Notes: generated by a model not told the origin, from the sequence alone. A DNA stretch of 34,461 nt from Eubacterium sp. (GCA_017477505.1 JAFUVQ010000043.1:1-34461), one strand, 5' to 3'; counted from the stretch's first letter, positions 7,408 through 16,980 are shown. Translations and numbers: made by a program.

Positions 7408-10400
7408 ATGAACGAAAGTAGACAACAGATAAAGTTTTTGGGAATGGCAAATCTGGCAGTAAGAAGAGCGCTTTCTTTTATACTCAGTACGGCAATGATG
7501 CTTTCCCTTTTAATGAATGTGGCACCTGCTGCGTCAGTGTATGCGGCACTGGAAACTATAACGTGGGATAGTGATTTTATTGATAGAATCGACATCGAGG
7601 TTGATGAAGATGGCGTTGCACAAGATTGGGGGACCAGCACGGGCCAGAGGATTTCTGTTTCATGGATCAGTGGAGGTGGCTGGTTTGATGGTTTTAGTAA
7701 CAATGAAATTAATTGCGAGACGGATGGTTCTCTGGCATTCACCTCTAGCGCTGGTAACATTACCAGAATAGTAATAACTGGAGGTGATACATTCACTGAT
7801 GGTTTGAATGACGGTTGGACAATGGCCGGCGGAACACTTACATGGAGCGGCGATGCGGCGAATTCAGTTACGTTGTCATGGATTGGATACTTAATCCTAA
7901 ATGATATTTCACAGATTGAATTCACTGTTGGAACCGAAGATGCAGAACACACTCACAGTTTCACTTACACAGCTGGTACAGGTGATGCGGCTAATACTAT
8001 CACAGCAACCTGTAATGGTGATTGTGATTACAAAACTAACGGTATCACGCTTACACTGACTGCTCCGACAGATCTTACATATGACGGAACAGCTAAGGCT
8101 GCAACAGTAAGCGGATATCCGGAAACGGCACCGACAGGTCTTGCGGCTGCACCTACCAGTATAACGTATTATAATTCTACTGATACAGTGAATGCTTTAG
8201 AGGGTGCTCCTACAGTTCCGGGATCTTATAAGGCTCAAATAAGCTGGGGCGAACAGACAGCATCGATTTCTTACGACATAACTAAGAAAGCTCCATCAGC
8301 ATCGGACTTCACCTTTGCTGCTCCGGAAAATCTTACATATGACGGAAATAATAAGACAGCAGCTGTAACAACAGAAAAGTCCGGAATGGGTGCTATTTCA
8401 GTTTATTATTTCTCTGATGCAGCAAGAACGGAAAGTGTTGCTGAGACTAAAGCTGCCGGAACTTACTATGTAGGTATAACTGTTACAGAAGGAACTAATT
8501 ATTCTGCAGCAACTACACTTATCTATGGTGAAGGCTGGGAGTTCACAGTAGTTAAGAAGACTCTTGCACCAACAGACTTCGATTATACCGGCCCAGAAAA
8601 TCTTACATATGACGGAACAGATAAGACTGCTACAGTAACAATAAAGAATACTGTAGAAGGCGCGGGCGAAGAAGTTACAGTTAAGTATTACTCTGATGCT
8701 GCGAGAACTACAGAAGTTACCGATACTAAAGGTATCGGAACATACTATGTTGGTGTAGTAGTAACAGAAGGAAATGCTTATGCAGCAGCAACTACACCTA
8801 TCTTCGGAGAGAACTGGGATTTCACAGTTCTTAGGAAGACTCCTACAGCAGATGATTTTGTATTAACAAATCCTTTAGATCTTACTTACAGTGGATCTGA
8901 CAAGACAGCTACAGTAGTAGCTAAGGATGCGGCAGAGGGTATGGGCGAAATTACAGTTAAGTATTACTCTGACGCAGCTCGTGAGACAGCTGTAACTGAA
9001 ACTAAGGCTATCGGAACTTACTATGTAGGTATAGTAGTAGCAGAAGGAGATTATTATACTGCAGCAACTACACCTATATTTGGCGAGAACTGGCAGTTCA
9101 CTATAACCAATGGCGTTCCGACAGACAGTGATTTTACATTTACAGCACCTGAAAACCTTGTTTATGACGGAGATGCAAAGACTGCTACAGTAATCGCTAA
9201 GGACACTGTAGAAGGCATGGGCGCTGTTACAGTTAAGTATTATAAAGATGCAGCCCGCGCCACAGAAGTCAGTGCGGCAAATGTAGTAAATGCAGGTACC
9301 TACTACGTTGGTATAACAGTCGCAGCAGGCGATAACTACAATGCATCTACAAGTGTTATTTTCAATGCAAACTGGAAGTTCGCCATAACAAAGGCAGACC
9401 CGGCAGCATCTTATTTCAGATTCAATCCACCGGAAAACCTTATTTATGACGGAAATCCTAAGGTTGCTACCGTTTCCACAGATTATTCTGGATTCGGAGA
9501 TATAACTGTTCATTATTATTCGGATTCAGCTCGCATGGACGAGATCGATCCGACTACAGTAAAGAATGCATCTGCAACTTATTTTGTAGGCATTACTTTA
9601 ACAAATGGAACGAATTTCAATTCTTCTTCAAATGTAATCTACAGTCCTGACTGGAAGTTCGAAATCTTACAGGCTGATCTTGAGCTCGGTGACTTTACAT
9701 ATAAAGCGCCTGATCTTCTTGTATATGACGGAACTGCAAAGGTTGCAGAGGTTACTACTGATAAGAAGGGCGTAGGCAATATCATTGTTCATTATTATAC
9801 CGATGAAGGACGTAGTGAAGAGGTTCAGCCTGATGATGTAAAGAAGATCGGAACCTACTATGTAGGAATTACGGTTACTGAAGGCCAGAACTATAACGAA
9901 ATAAGTGAGTTAATGTTTGATGCGTCATGGAAATTCATCGTTTCAAGACGTCTTGCAGTACTTGAATGGACAAATACTACTCTCGTATATAACGGAGAAG
10001 TGCAGACTCCTACAGTTACCATTTCCAATATGGTAGAGGGTGACGATGTTGAAGTTATGATGCTTGGCGGAAAGACTGATGTTGGCATGTATACAGCTAC
10101 AGCCAGCAAGATCATAGGCGAGGATGCCGATAATTATCTCCTTCCTGCTGAGAAGACTCATGTATTCAATATCGTTAAGGCAAATGATAACGAAAATGTA
10201 ACTGTCAGCATAGAAGACTGGACCTATGGTGATGAGGCATCAGAACCGGAAGTAACAGGAGTTGCTGAAGGCAAAGAGCAGACTATAGAGTATAAGGTCT
10301 ATGGTGCAAATAACAGTACATATTCTAACGAAGTACCTACTGAGGCCGGTATGTACAACATCCGCCTTACAGTAAAGGGCGACAGTAATAATGAGAAAGT

Positions 10401-13400
10401 AGTATCAGAAAACAGCTTCTCAATTCTTCCTAAGAAAGTTAAGATTGAAGCAGGTAAAGTTGAGTTTGTTTATGACGGAACAGACAAGCTTCCTACAGTA
10501 ACAGTTAAGGGACTCCTTGAAGCTGATGAAGGAAAGGTTGATGCAGAGATCGTCGGAGCAGCAACAGCGGTTGGTACTCATACAGCTGTAGTTGCAAAGC
10601 TCAGCGGCGAAGCAGCTTCTAACTACACACTTCCTGAAACAGTTAATATTGACTTCACTATAGTAAAGGCTGTAATCCCGATAGATGAAGAATCCGATAA
10701 TCCTGCAAAGCTTACTATGGAAAGCTGGACTTATGGTGAAGATCCTGCAGATCCTGTTGTCGAGAATAATATCGGCGGCGGAACAGTTAACTTTGGTTAT
10801 CTTGAAGTGACACCGGAATTGATCTCAGCAGCAAGAGAGGCCACTGCAGGTATAGAAGAAAGGGATGAAATAGAAGCAGCTCTGGTAGATTACTTCAAGA
10901 CTCTTGATTATGTGAGCGCTAAGCCAAGCCAGGCAGGCGTTTATATAATAAAGGCTGAAATCGGAGCTACAGAAAATTACGAAGCAGCAACTCTCATTTC
11001 CGCATTTATAATAAGTCCTAAGGTGGCATCACTTGAATGGGGCGAGACATCATTTGTATATGACGGTGAAGAATACGTTCCTGAATGCGAAGTGGCAAAT
11101 CTTGTAAATGGTGACAAGTGCACCGTTACGGTTAAGGGTGCTGAGAGTGAGGTTGGTGATTACGAAGCTGAGGCTATTAAGCTTTCAAATCCTAACTATA
11201 TGCTTCCGACAACCACAACAACTGCATTTACTATTTCCAAGGATTATCCGGTAGTTACAGTCAGCATCAGTGGCTGGACCTATGGTGACGAGGCAAAAGA
11301 TCCTGTTATCAGCGGTAATATCGGAGACGGCGAGGAAAGCTTTGTATATTACAAAGATGAAGCTAGAAGTGAGAAGACCGGTGAGGCTGACGGCGCCGAA
11401 GAAGAAGGCGGGGTTCCAACATGTGCAGGTACATACTATGTTGAAGCTTATGTTGAAGCAACTGACGGATACGAATCGGGCGTTGCAGTAGCAGAGTTCA
11501 CGATCGAGAAGAAGATTCTCGCACTCGAGTGGACAGATATAAGCCTTACATATAACGGCAAGGAGCAGGCACCAAAGGTTGGGGCAACAAACCTTGTTGG
11601 AGATGATAAGGTAGAATTTACAGTCAGCGGGGCAGCATCTGCAGCCGGCGAATATGTGGCAGAAGTATCATTCACAGATGAAGAGATGGCTCACGACTAT
11701 GCGCTTCCTGCAGTAGCAGAGCAGAAATTTGTGATTTCTCCGAAGGAAGCAGAGCTTAAGTGGGGCAAGACAGAGTTCGTATATAACGGAGTTGATCAGA
11801 TTCCTACAGTAGAAGTAGCTAACCTCGAAGAAGGCGATATCTGTGACATTACTGTTACCGGAGCTGCAACAGCAGTCGGAATACATAAGGCTACAGTTCT
11901 TAAGCTTTCAAATGGTAACTATTCAATACCTGATGAATTCGAGAAGGAATTCGAGATCATAAAGGCAGACCTCTTAGGCGATAATCCGGCAACTCTTACT
12001 ATGGAGAGCTGGACTTATGGCGAAAATCCTGCAGATCCTGTTATCGAGAATAACATAGGCGGCGGAACAGTTAACTTCAAGTACTTTGAATTTACAGAAG
12101 AGTTCTATAACGAGATAATAGAGCAGGAACTTACAGATGAAGAGGCAGCAGAGCTTATAAAGGGTCAGGAATACCTGAGCATTAAGCCGACCGATGCAGG
12201 CGCTTATGTAGTAAAGGCCGAAATCGGAGCAACTGACAGTTATAACGCAGTAGATCTTTTCCATGCATTTATTATATGGCCGAGAGAAGCTGAACTTAGC
12301 TGGGGCGAGACATCATTTGTTTATGACGGTACAGAATTCGTTCCTGAATGCGAAGTTACAAATCTTGTAAATGGTGATAAGTGCGATGTTATAGTTGAAG
12401 GTGCAGCAAGTGCAGCCGGAGATTACAAGGCTAAGGCTGTAGATCTTTCAAATTATAACTATATACTTCCTGAAGATGCTGAAGATTTAGAAGTAGATTT
12501 CTCCATCGCAAAGGATACAATCTATCCTGTACTTGATATCTACGGATGGACCTATGGTGATGAGCCATATAATCCTGAAGTATACGGAAATACAGGAGAT
12601 GGCGAAGTAACTTATACATATTTCACTGATCCGGAATGTGAAGTTAAGACAACAGAAGCTGACGGCGCCGAAGAAGAAGGCGGAGTTCCTTCGTTTGCAG
12701 GTACCTATTATCTTAAGGCAGAAGTTGCTGAAACAGACGGATACTTAGGTGAAAGTACAGTTGAATCATTCACGATCATGCCTAAGGAAGTGAAGATTGA
12801 ATGGTCAGACGGCGGCTTTGTTTATGACGGCAAGGAGCACGCACCTGAAGCTAAGATCACAAACCTTGTTGGTGATGATAAGGTTGAACTTGAGGTAAGC
12901 GGAGCTGAGATTAATGTCGGCGAATACGAAGCAGTAGCTGATTTCAAAGAAGAACAAAGAAATTATGAAATCTTTTCGGATTCAACAAGAGAATTTAAGA
13001 TTTCTCCGAAGGAAGCAGAGTTTACATGGGGTGAGACAGAGTTCGTATATAACGGAGCTGATCAGATCCCTACAGTAGAAGTAAGCAACCTTGAAGAAGG
13101 CGATACATGTGAGCTTACAGTTACCGGCGCTGCAACAGCAGTCGGAACACATAAGGCAACAGTTATCAAGCTTTCAAATGACAACTATAAGATACCTGAC
13201 GACTTCGAGATGGAATTCACGATAATTAAGGCAGAGCTCTTAGGCGATAATCCTGCAACACTTACAATGGGCAGCTGGATTTATGGTGATGATCCTGCAG
13301 ATCCTGTTATCGAGAATAACATAGGTGGCGGAACTGTTAATTTCAAGTACTTTGAGGTTACAGAAGAAGTGATCGAACAGGTTGCTGAGCTGACAGATGA

Positions 13401-16137
13401 AGAGCTCGATGCACTTGTAGCAGAATATCCGGCTGAAAGTGTAAGACCTAGCAATGTAGGTGTCTATGTTGTAAGAGCTGAGATAGGAGCAACCGACAGC
13501 TACAACGGTACAGTACTTTGGAGTGCATTTGTAATCATACCGAAGGTTGCAGAGCTTAGCTGGGGCGAGACATCATTTGTCTATGACGGCGAAGAATACG
13601 TTCCAACATGCGAAGTAACAAATCTTGTAAATGGTGATAAGTGCGATGTTACAGTTGAAGGTGCCAAGAGTGCGGTAGGTGAACATGAAGCTAAGGCAAC
13701 AGATCTTTCAAATGACAACTACGTACTTCCGGAAACTGTAACTACTACATTTACTATTTCCAAGGACTTCCCTGTTATAACAGTAAGTATTTCAGGATGG
13801 ACTTATGGAGATGAGGCAAAAGAACCTTCTATCAGCGGAAATATCGGCGACGGCGAAGAAAGCTTTGTATATTACAAGGATGAAGCAAGAAACGAGAAGA
13901 CCGGTGAGGCTGATGGAGCAGAGGAAGAAGGCGGCGTTCCTGCATGCGCAGGCACATACTACGTTGAAGCATCAGTTGAAGCAACTGACGGATACGAAGC
14001 AGGCGTAGCAGTAGCAGAGTTCACGATCGAGAAGAAGATTCTTTCAGTTGAGTGGACAGAAACAAGCCTTACCTATAACGGCAAGGAGCAGGCACCTAAG
14101 GCTGAGGCAGAAGGTGTTGTAGAAGGTGACGAGATTCTTCTTACAGTCAGCGGAGCTGAGACTGATGCCGGCGAATATGTGGCAGAGGTTTCATTTGCTG
14201 ACGAAGAGAAGGCTCATGATTATGCATTTCCGGCAGTAACAAGCCAGAGGTTCAAGATTGCAAAGAAGGCTGCAGAATTCACATGGGGCGAGACAGAGTT
14301 CGTATATAACGGAGTTGATCAGATTCCTACAGTAGAAGTAAGCAACCTTGAAGAAGGCGATACCTGTGAGCTTACAGTTACCGGAGCTGCAACAGCAGTC
14401 GGAACTCATAAGGCAACAGTTATCAAGCTTTCAAATGCAAACTATGAGATACCTGAAGAATTCGAGATGGAATTCACTATAGTTAAGGCTGACCTTGAAG
14501 AAGTTGAGGTTATCATAAGCGACTGGACTTATGGTGAGAATCCAAGCGTTCCTAAGGTAGAGGGAAATGTCGAAGGCGCAAATGTAACTTATGAGTATAA
14601 GGCAGCTGACGCAGAAGACAGCGATTATACAACTACAGTTCCATCCAAGCCGGGCGACTACACAGTTAAGGCAAAGATCAGTGCAACTGCAGGCTATAAC
14701 GAAGCAGTAGCAACAGCTGATTTCAGTATCTTAACGGCAGAAGCAGAAGTTATTAAGGCTCCTAAGGCTGTCACAGGCCTTATCTACGACGGCAAGGCAA
14801 ATGAACTTGTAGTAGATAAGAGCAGAGTTACAGGCGGAGAACTCAAGTTTGCATTAGGCGAAGACGCAGAAACTGCACCTTCTGACGATGCATTTGACGA
14901 TGAGATACCGGTTGGAACCGATGCAGGAACCTACTACGTATGGTACAAGGTATTTGCAGATGAAGAATATGCTGATACCGAGGCTGTATGCATAGAAGTA
15001 TCGATTGCCAAGAGAACTGTTATCGTAAGCGGAATCAAGGCAGAAGATAAGGTTTATGACGGAACCAAAGACGCTACATTTGATTACAGCGAAGTAGAAT
15101 TCTTCGGAATGGTTGACGGCGATGAACTTACAGTAACAGTTACAGGTAAGTTCGAAGACGCAAACGCAGGCGAAGAGAAGAATGTAACATTCGACAGCTT
15201 TGAGGTCGGTGGAGCAAGTGTTGCAAATTACGTTGCACCTGCAGCAGCACAGCAGATGGAAGCTGTAGCAGCTATTACTCCTGCTGAATCAGCAGTTGTA
15301 ACTGCACCTGAAGCTAAGGAACTTATGTGTAACTTAAGTGAACAGGAACTTGTATTTGCCGGAGAAGCTGAAGGCGGTACAATGTACTATGCAATAGGCG
15401 AAGATGCTGAGACAGCACCTGCTGATGAAGAGTTCAGTGAAGATATTCCTACAGCTATCAATGCAGGAACCTACTATGTATGGTACAAGGTTGTCGGAGA
15501 CGAGAACCATAGTGATACAGAAGCAGAAGTGATCGAAGTAGTGATAAAGGGCTGGCCTTTCAATGATGTTACTGTAGACCATGTACTCGCAGAAGAAATC
15601 GTTTTCGCATACGAAGCAGGAATCGTTTCCGGTTACGGCGAACCTGATGAGAATGGTCAGATAAGCTACAGACCTGACGATGATATGACACGTGCTCAGT
15701 TTGCTATCATGATCTACAACATGGCAGGAAAGCCTGAACTTGATCCTGGTCTTGAGCAGATGGCATTTAGCGATGTTGCAGAAGGAACAACCGGCTACAC
15801 TGCTATTATGTGGGCAAGTGCAAATGGCATAATCAGCGGTTTCGAAGGCGGAATCTTCAAGCCGACAAAGTCTATCTCACGTTCACAGATGATCATGATG
15901 CTTAATAGATACGCTGACTTCACAGGTTATGAAGGTACAACGGAAAGCAGTATATCTATCGACAGCTTCGAAGATGCATCAGAAATAAGCGAAAGCGCAA
16001 GACCAAGTCTCCAGTGGGGTATTGACAACGGCATCATCGCCGGTGTATCAGACACAAGACTTGATCCTAACGGTACCACAAGAAGAGATCAGTGTGCAGC
16101 ATTCTGCGCAAGATTCTTAAAAGGACTCGTAAGCTAA
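7408..16137 (+). CDS. giant secreted MBG-repeat surface protein with three C-terminal SLH domains
   Basis: A 2909-residue exported, wall-anchored fibrous protein, likely an adhesin or S-layer component; ligand unknown. ATG 7408 follows AGGAGG. Signal peptide about 1-47 (FILSTAMMLSLLMN, then ASVYAA); unique N-domain 48-205 ending CNGDCDYKTNG. Six MBG-like repeats of about 92 aa follow (about 299-848; core ENLTYDG, then YYSDAAR and GTYYVGI). Residues 849-2446 alternate two other MBG types: B (WGETEFVYNG, then GAATAVG; 11 copies) and C (SWTYGE or GWTYGD; 8 copies). Then come D (2447-2534, AGTYYVWYKV), a YDG-type domain (2535-2627, KVYDGTKDATFDY), a second D (2628-2714), and SLH modules at about 2715, 2785 and 2851 (TRAQFAIMIYN; SRSQMIMMLNRYA; TRRDQCAAFCARFL). 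MBG and YDG are Ig-like beta modules of bacterial surface proteins. A leader ORF, attenuator and mini-ORF precede it; a strong terminator follows. Confidence 0.92.
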   Translation: MNESRQQIKFLGMANLAVRRALSFILSTAMMLSLLMNVAPAASVYAALETITWDSDFIDRIDIEVDEDGVAQDWGTSTGQRISVSWISGGGWFDGFSNNEINCETDGSLAFTSSAGNITRIVITGGDTFTDGLNDGWTMAGGTLTWSGDAANSVTLSWIGYLILNDISQIEFTVGTEDAEHTHSFTYTAGTGDAANTITATCNGDCDYKTNGITLTLTAPTDLTYDGTAKAATVSGYPETAPTGLAAAPTSITYYNSTDTVNALEGAPTVPGSYKAQISWGEQTASISYDITKKAPSASDFTFAAPENLTYDGNNKTAAVTTEKSGMGAISVYYFSDAARTESVAETKAAGTYYVGITVTEGTNYSAATTLIYGEGWEFTVVKKTLAPTDFDYTGPENLTYDGTDKTATVTIKNTVEGAGEEVTVKYYSDAARTTEVTDTKGIGTYYVGVVVTEGNAYAAATTPIFGENWDFTVLRKTPTADDFVLTNPLDLTYSGSDKTATVVAKDAAEGMGEITVKYYSDAARETAVTETKAIGTYYVGIVVAEGDYYTAATTPIFGENWQFTITNGVPTDSDFTFTAPENLVYDGDAKTATVIAKDTVEGMGAVTVKYYKDAARATEVSAANVVNAGTYYVGITVAAGDNYNASTSVIFNANWKFAITKADPAASYFRFNPPENLIYDGNPKVATVSTDYSGFGDITVHYYSDSARMDEIDPTTVKNASATYFVGITLTNGTNFNSSSNVIYSPDWKFEILQADLELGDFTYKAPDLLVYDGTAKVAEVTTDKKGVGNIIVHYYTDEGRSEEVQPDDVKKIGTYYVGITVTEGQNYNEISELMFDASWKFIVSRRLAVLEWTNTTLVYNGEVQTPTVTISNMVEGDDVEVMMLGGKTDVGMYTATASKIIGEDADNYLLPAEKTHVFNIVKANDNENVTVSIEDWTYGDEASEPEVTGVAEGKEQTIEYKVYGANNSTYSNEVPTEAGMYNIRLTVKGDSNNEKVVSENSFSILPKKVKIEAGKVEFVYDGTDKLPTVTVKGLLEADEGKVDAEIVGAATAVGTHTAVVAKLSGEAASNYTLPETVNIDFTIVKAVIPIDEESDNPAKLTMESWTYGEDPADPVVENNIGGGTVNFGYLEVTPELISAAREATAGIEERDEIEAALVDYFKTLDYVSAKPSQAGVYIIKAEIGATENYEAATLISAFIISPKVASLEWGETSFVYDGEEYVPECEVANLVNGDKCTVTVKGAESEVGDYEAEAIKLSNPNYMLPTTTTTAFTISKDYPVVTVSISGWTYGDEAKDPVISGNIGDGEESFVYYKDEARSEKTGEADGAEEEGGVPTCAGTYYVEAYVEATDGYESGVAVAEFTIEKKILALEWTDISLTYNGKEQAPKVGATNLVGDDKVEFTVSGAASAAGEYVAEVSFTDEEMAHDYALPAVAEQKFVISPKEAELKWGKTEFVYNGVDQIPTVEVANLEEGDICDITVTGAATAVGIHKATVLKLSNGNYSIPDEFEKEFEIIKADLLGDNPATLTMESWTYGENPADPVIENNIGGGTVNFKYFEFTEEFYNEIIEQELTDEEAAELIKGQEYLSIKPTDAGAYVVKAEIGATDSYNAVDLFHAFIIWPREAELSWGETSFVYDGTEFVPECEVTNLVNGDKCDVIVEGAASAAGDYKAKAVDLSNYNYILPEDAEDLEVDFSIAKDTIYPVLDIYGWTYGDEPYNPEVYGNTGDGEVTYTYFTDPECEVKTTEADGAEEEGGVPSFAGTYYLKAEVAETDGYLGESTVESFTIMPKEVKIEWSDGGFVYDGKEHAPEAKITNLVGDDKVELEVSGAEINVGEYEAVADFKEEQRNYEIFSDSTREFKISPKEAEFTWGETEFVYNGADQIPTVEVSNLEEGDTCELTVTGAATAVGTHKATVIKLSNDNYKIPDDFEMEFTIIKAELLGDNPATLTMGSWIYGDDPADPVIENNIGGGTVNFKYFEVTEEVIEQVAELTDEELDALVAEYPAESVRPSNVGVYVVRAEIGATDSYNGTVLWSAFVIIPKVAELSWGETSFVYDGEEYVPTCEVTNLVNGDKCDVTVEGAKSAVGEHEAKATDLSNDNYVLPETVTTTFTISKDFPVITVSISGWTYGDEAKEPSISGNIGDGEESFVYYKDEARNEKTGEADGAEEEGGVPACAGTYYVEASVEATDGYEAGVAVAEFTIEKKILSVEWTETSLTYNGKEQAPKAEAEGVVEGDEILLTVSGAETDAGEYVAEVSFADEEKAHDYAFPAVTSQRFKIAKKAAEFTWGETEFVYNGVDQIPTVEVSNLEEGDTCELTVTGAATAVGTHKATVIKLSNANYEIPEEFEMEFTIVKADLEEVEVIISDWTYGENPSVPKVEGNVEGANVTYEYKAADAEDSDYTTTVPSKPGDYTVKAKISATAGYNEAVATADFSILTAEAEVIKAPKAVTGLIYDGKANELVVDKSRVTGGELKFALGEDAETAPSDDAFDDEIPVGTDAGTYYVWYKVFADEEYADTEAVCIEVSIAKRTVIVSGIKAEDKVYDGTKDATFDYSEVEFFGMVDGDELTVTVTGKFEDANAGEEKNVTFDSFEVGGASVANYVAPAAAQQMEAVAAITPAESAVVTAPEAKELMCNLSEQELVFAGEAEGGTMYYAIGEDAETAPADEEFSEDIPTAINAGTYYVWYKVVGDENHSDTEAEVIEVVIKGWPFNDVTVDHVLAEEIVFAYEAGIVSGYGEPDENGQISYRPDDDMTRAQFAIMIYNMAGKPELDPGLEQMAFSDVAEGTTGYTAIMWASANGIISGFEGGIFKPTKSISRSQMIMMLNRYADFTGYEGTTESSISIDSFEDASEISESARPSLQWGIDNGIIAGVSDTRLDPNGTTRRDQCAAFCARFLKGLVS
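10693..14490 (+). repeat. three tandem 1.27-kb super-repeats inside the giant gene
   Basis: The block order C(long)-B-C(GAEEEGG)-B-B occurs three times, starting near 10693, 11977 and 13243, a period of about 1265-1285 bases. Each copy opens with a GDNPA- or SDNPA-type sequence, then SWTYGE or its variant, then ADPV and ENNIGGGTVNF. Corresponding blocks share long exact stretches at DNA level, for example around the codons for ENNIGGGTVNF and for GADQIPTVEV/GVDQIPTVEV. Confidence 0.85.
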
Positions 16138-16146
16138 ACTAAAAAC

Positions 16147-16240
16147 GTGACAGTTTTAAATCTGATTAAAGCTGTCACATTCTGAAGAAAAGGCCGCTCC
16201 GTGCCGGGTATGTATATATCCGGTGCGGGGCGGTTTTTTT
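16147..16240 (+). terminator. strong terminator after the giant SLH gene
   Basis: A 14-pair stem with a few GU pairs, 16194-16207 against 16220-16233, is followed by TTTTTTT. A preceding weaker hairpin has arms GTGACAG (16147-16153) and CTGTCAC further on. Together they isolate the giant gene from the tRNA cluster. Confidence 0.85.
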
Positions 16241-16386
16241 GCGCTTGTTCATCCTTTACCAGATCAGTGCCAGCAAATAGTTGTGATTTGACAAAAAATT
16301 AAAGCCATTACTGGCTTTGCATGTGATAAACTGTAGTTAGGCTGTCAAACTACCGGGAATTTTCTATAGTCTGGGTGATTTTTTTC
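16241..16386. other. intergenic stretch without a gene
   Basis: AT-rich spacer before the tRNA promoter. The only structure I see is a perfect hairpin AAAGCCA-TTAC-TGGCTTT (16301-16318), preceded by a TTGACA at 16288-16293 that has no -10 at the right distance. Confidence 0.5.
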
Positions 16387-16415
16387 TTGACACACATTAT
16401 TAATTTTGTTATTAT
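16387..16415 (+). promoter_or_regulatory. predicted promoter of the tRNA cluster
   Basis: A consensus -35 TTGACA (16387-16392), 17-base spacer and -10 TATTAT (16410-16415). It stands about 120 bases before tRNA-Ser with no ORF between, as expected for a stable-RNA promoter. Confidence 0.7.
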
Positions 16416-16535
16416 TTCTTAGTGTCGCATATAAAGCGAAACTGAAGAATATATATGCCGCCAGCAGCGACCTATATTTAAGTCATAGCTGCAATTGGTA
16501 GGGCAGATAATTCAGCTATCCCGCTAGGGGGATGA

Positions 16536-16623
16536 GGAGATGTACTCAAGAGGCTGAAGAGGCGCCCCTGCTAAGGGTGTAGGTCGGGTGACCGGCGCGA
16601 GGGTTCAAATCCCTCCATCTCCG
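16536..16623 (+). tRNA. tRNA-Ser (GCT anticodon)
   Basis: Acceptor arms GGAGATG (16536-16542) and CATCTCC (16616-16622) with discriminator G. The anticodon loop CTGCTAA reads GCT. A long variable arm (GTCGGGTGACCGGC region) marks class II tRNA-Ser, and the T-loop is GTTCAAATC. The 88-nt length fits. CCA is not encoded. Confidence 0.95.
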
Positions 16624-16637
16624 TTATATTCATATTT

Positions 16638-16709
16638 TCCTCGATAGCTCAATGGTAGAGCACGCGGCTGTTAACCGCGGGGTTGTAGGTTCGAGCCCTA
16701 CTCGGGGAG
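16638..16709 (+). tRNA. tRNA-Asn (GTT anticodon)
   Basis: Acceptor arms TCCTCGA (16638-16644) and TCGGGGA (16702-16708) with discriminator G. D-arm AGCTCAATGGTAGAGC, anticodon loop CTGTTAA (GTT), T-loop GTTCGAGCC. CCA is not encoded. It lies 14 bases after tRNA-Ser. Confidence 0.95.
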
Positions 16710-16717
16710 CTATCCGA

Positions 16718-16909
16718 TGTCCTCGCTGACGCTCGGATCTCAAGGAATCCTCCCACTTCGTGGGTCCCTCCTTCAGACTATGGCACTAACCCCGCTACGC
16801 GGTGTTAATTCGGCTTCGCCGAATGTTCGTGCTACGCACGAGTGTCCTCGCTGACGTTCGGATCTCAAGGAATCCTCCCACTTCGTGGGTCCCTCCTTCA
16901 GACTATGGC
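16718..16909 (+). repeat. 67-bp direct repeat framing a short-hairpin array between tRNA-Asn and tRNA-Cys
   Basis: A 67-bp unit at 16718-16784 recurs at 16843-16909 with one mismatch (GCTCGG against GTTCGG); each holds the hairpin CCCAC-TTC-GTGGG. Between the copies are three more tight hairpins with three-base loops: CCGC-TAC-GCGG (16792-16802, stem extended outward), ATTCGGC-TTC-GCCGAAT (16808-16824) and TCGTGC-TAC-GCACGA (16827-16841). The second copy runs into the first three bases of tRNA-Cys. It is much more GC-rich than its surroundings, with no credible ORF. Confidence 0.85.
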
Positions 16910-16977
16910 GCCATGGCCAAGTGGTAAGGCAAAGGTCTGCAACACCTCTATCACCAGTTCAAATCTGGTTGGCGCCT
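16907..16977 (+). tRNA. tRNA-Cys (GCA anticodon)
   Basis: Acceptor arms GGCGCCA (16907-16913) and TGGCGCC (16970-16976) with discriminator T, the U73 identity base of tRNA-Cys. Anticodon loop CTGCAAC reads GCA; T-loop GTTCAAATC. A terminator follows at once. Confidence 0.95.
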
Positions 16978-16980
16978 CTA

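Noticed and set aside
8875-9513. 212-codon Cys-rich minus-strand frame inside the giant gene
   Set aside because: Antisense shadow of the repeated MBG codons; no ribosome site and no protein-like pattern.
16718-16909. Hairpin array as a CRISPR array
   Set aside because: Only two copies, no regular spacers of uniform length, and no cas genes in the window.
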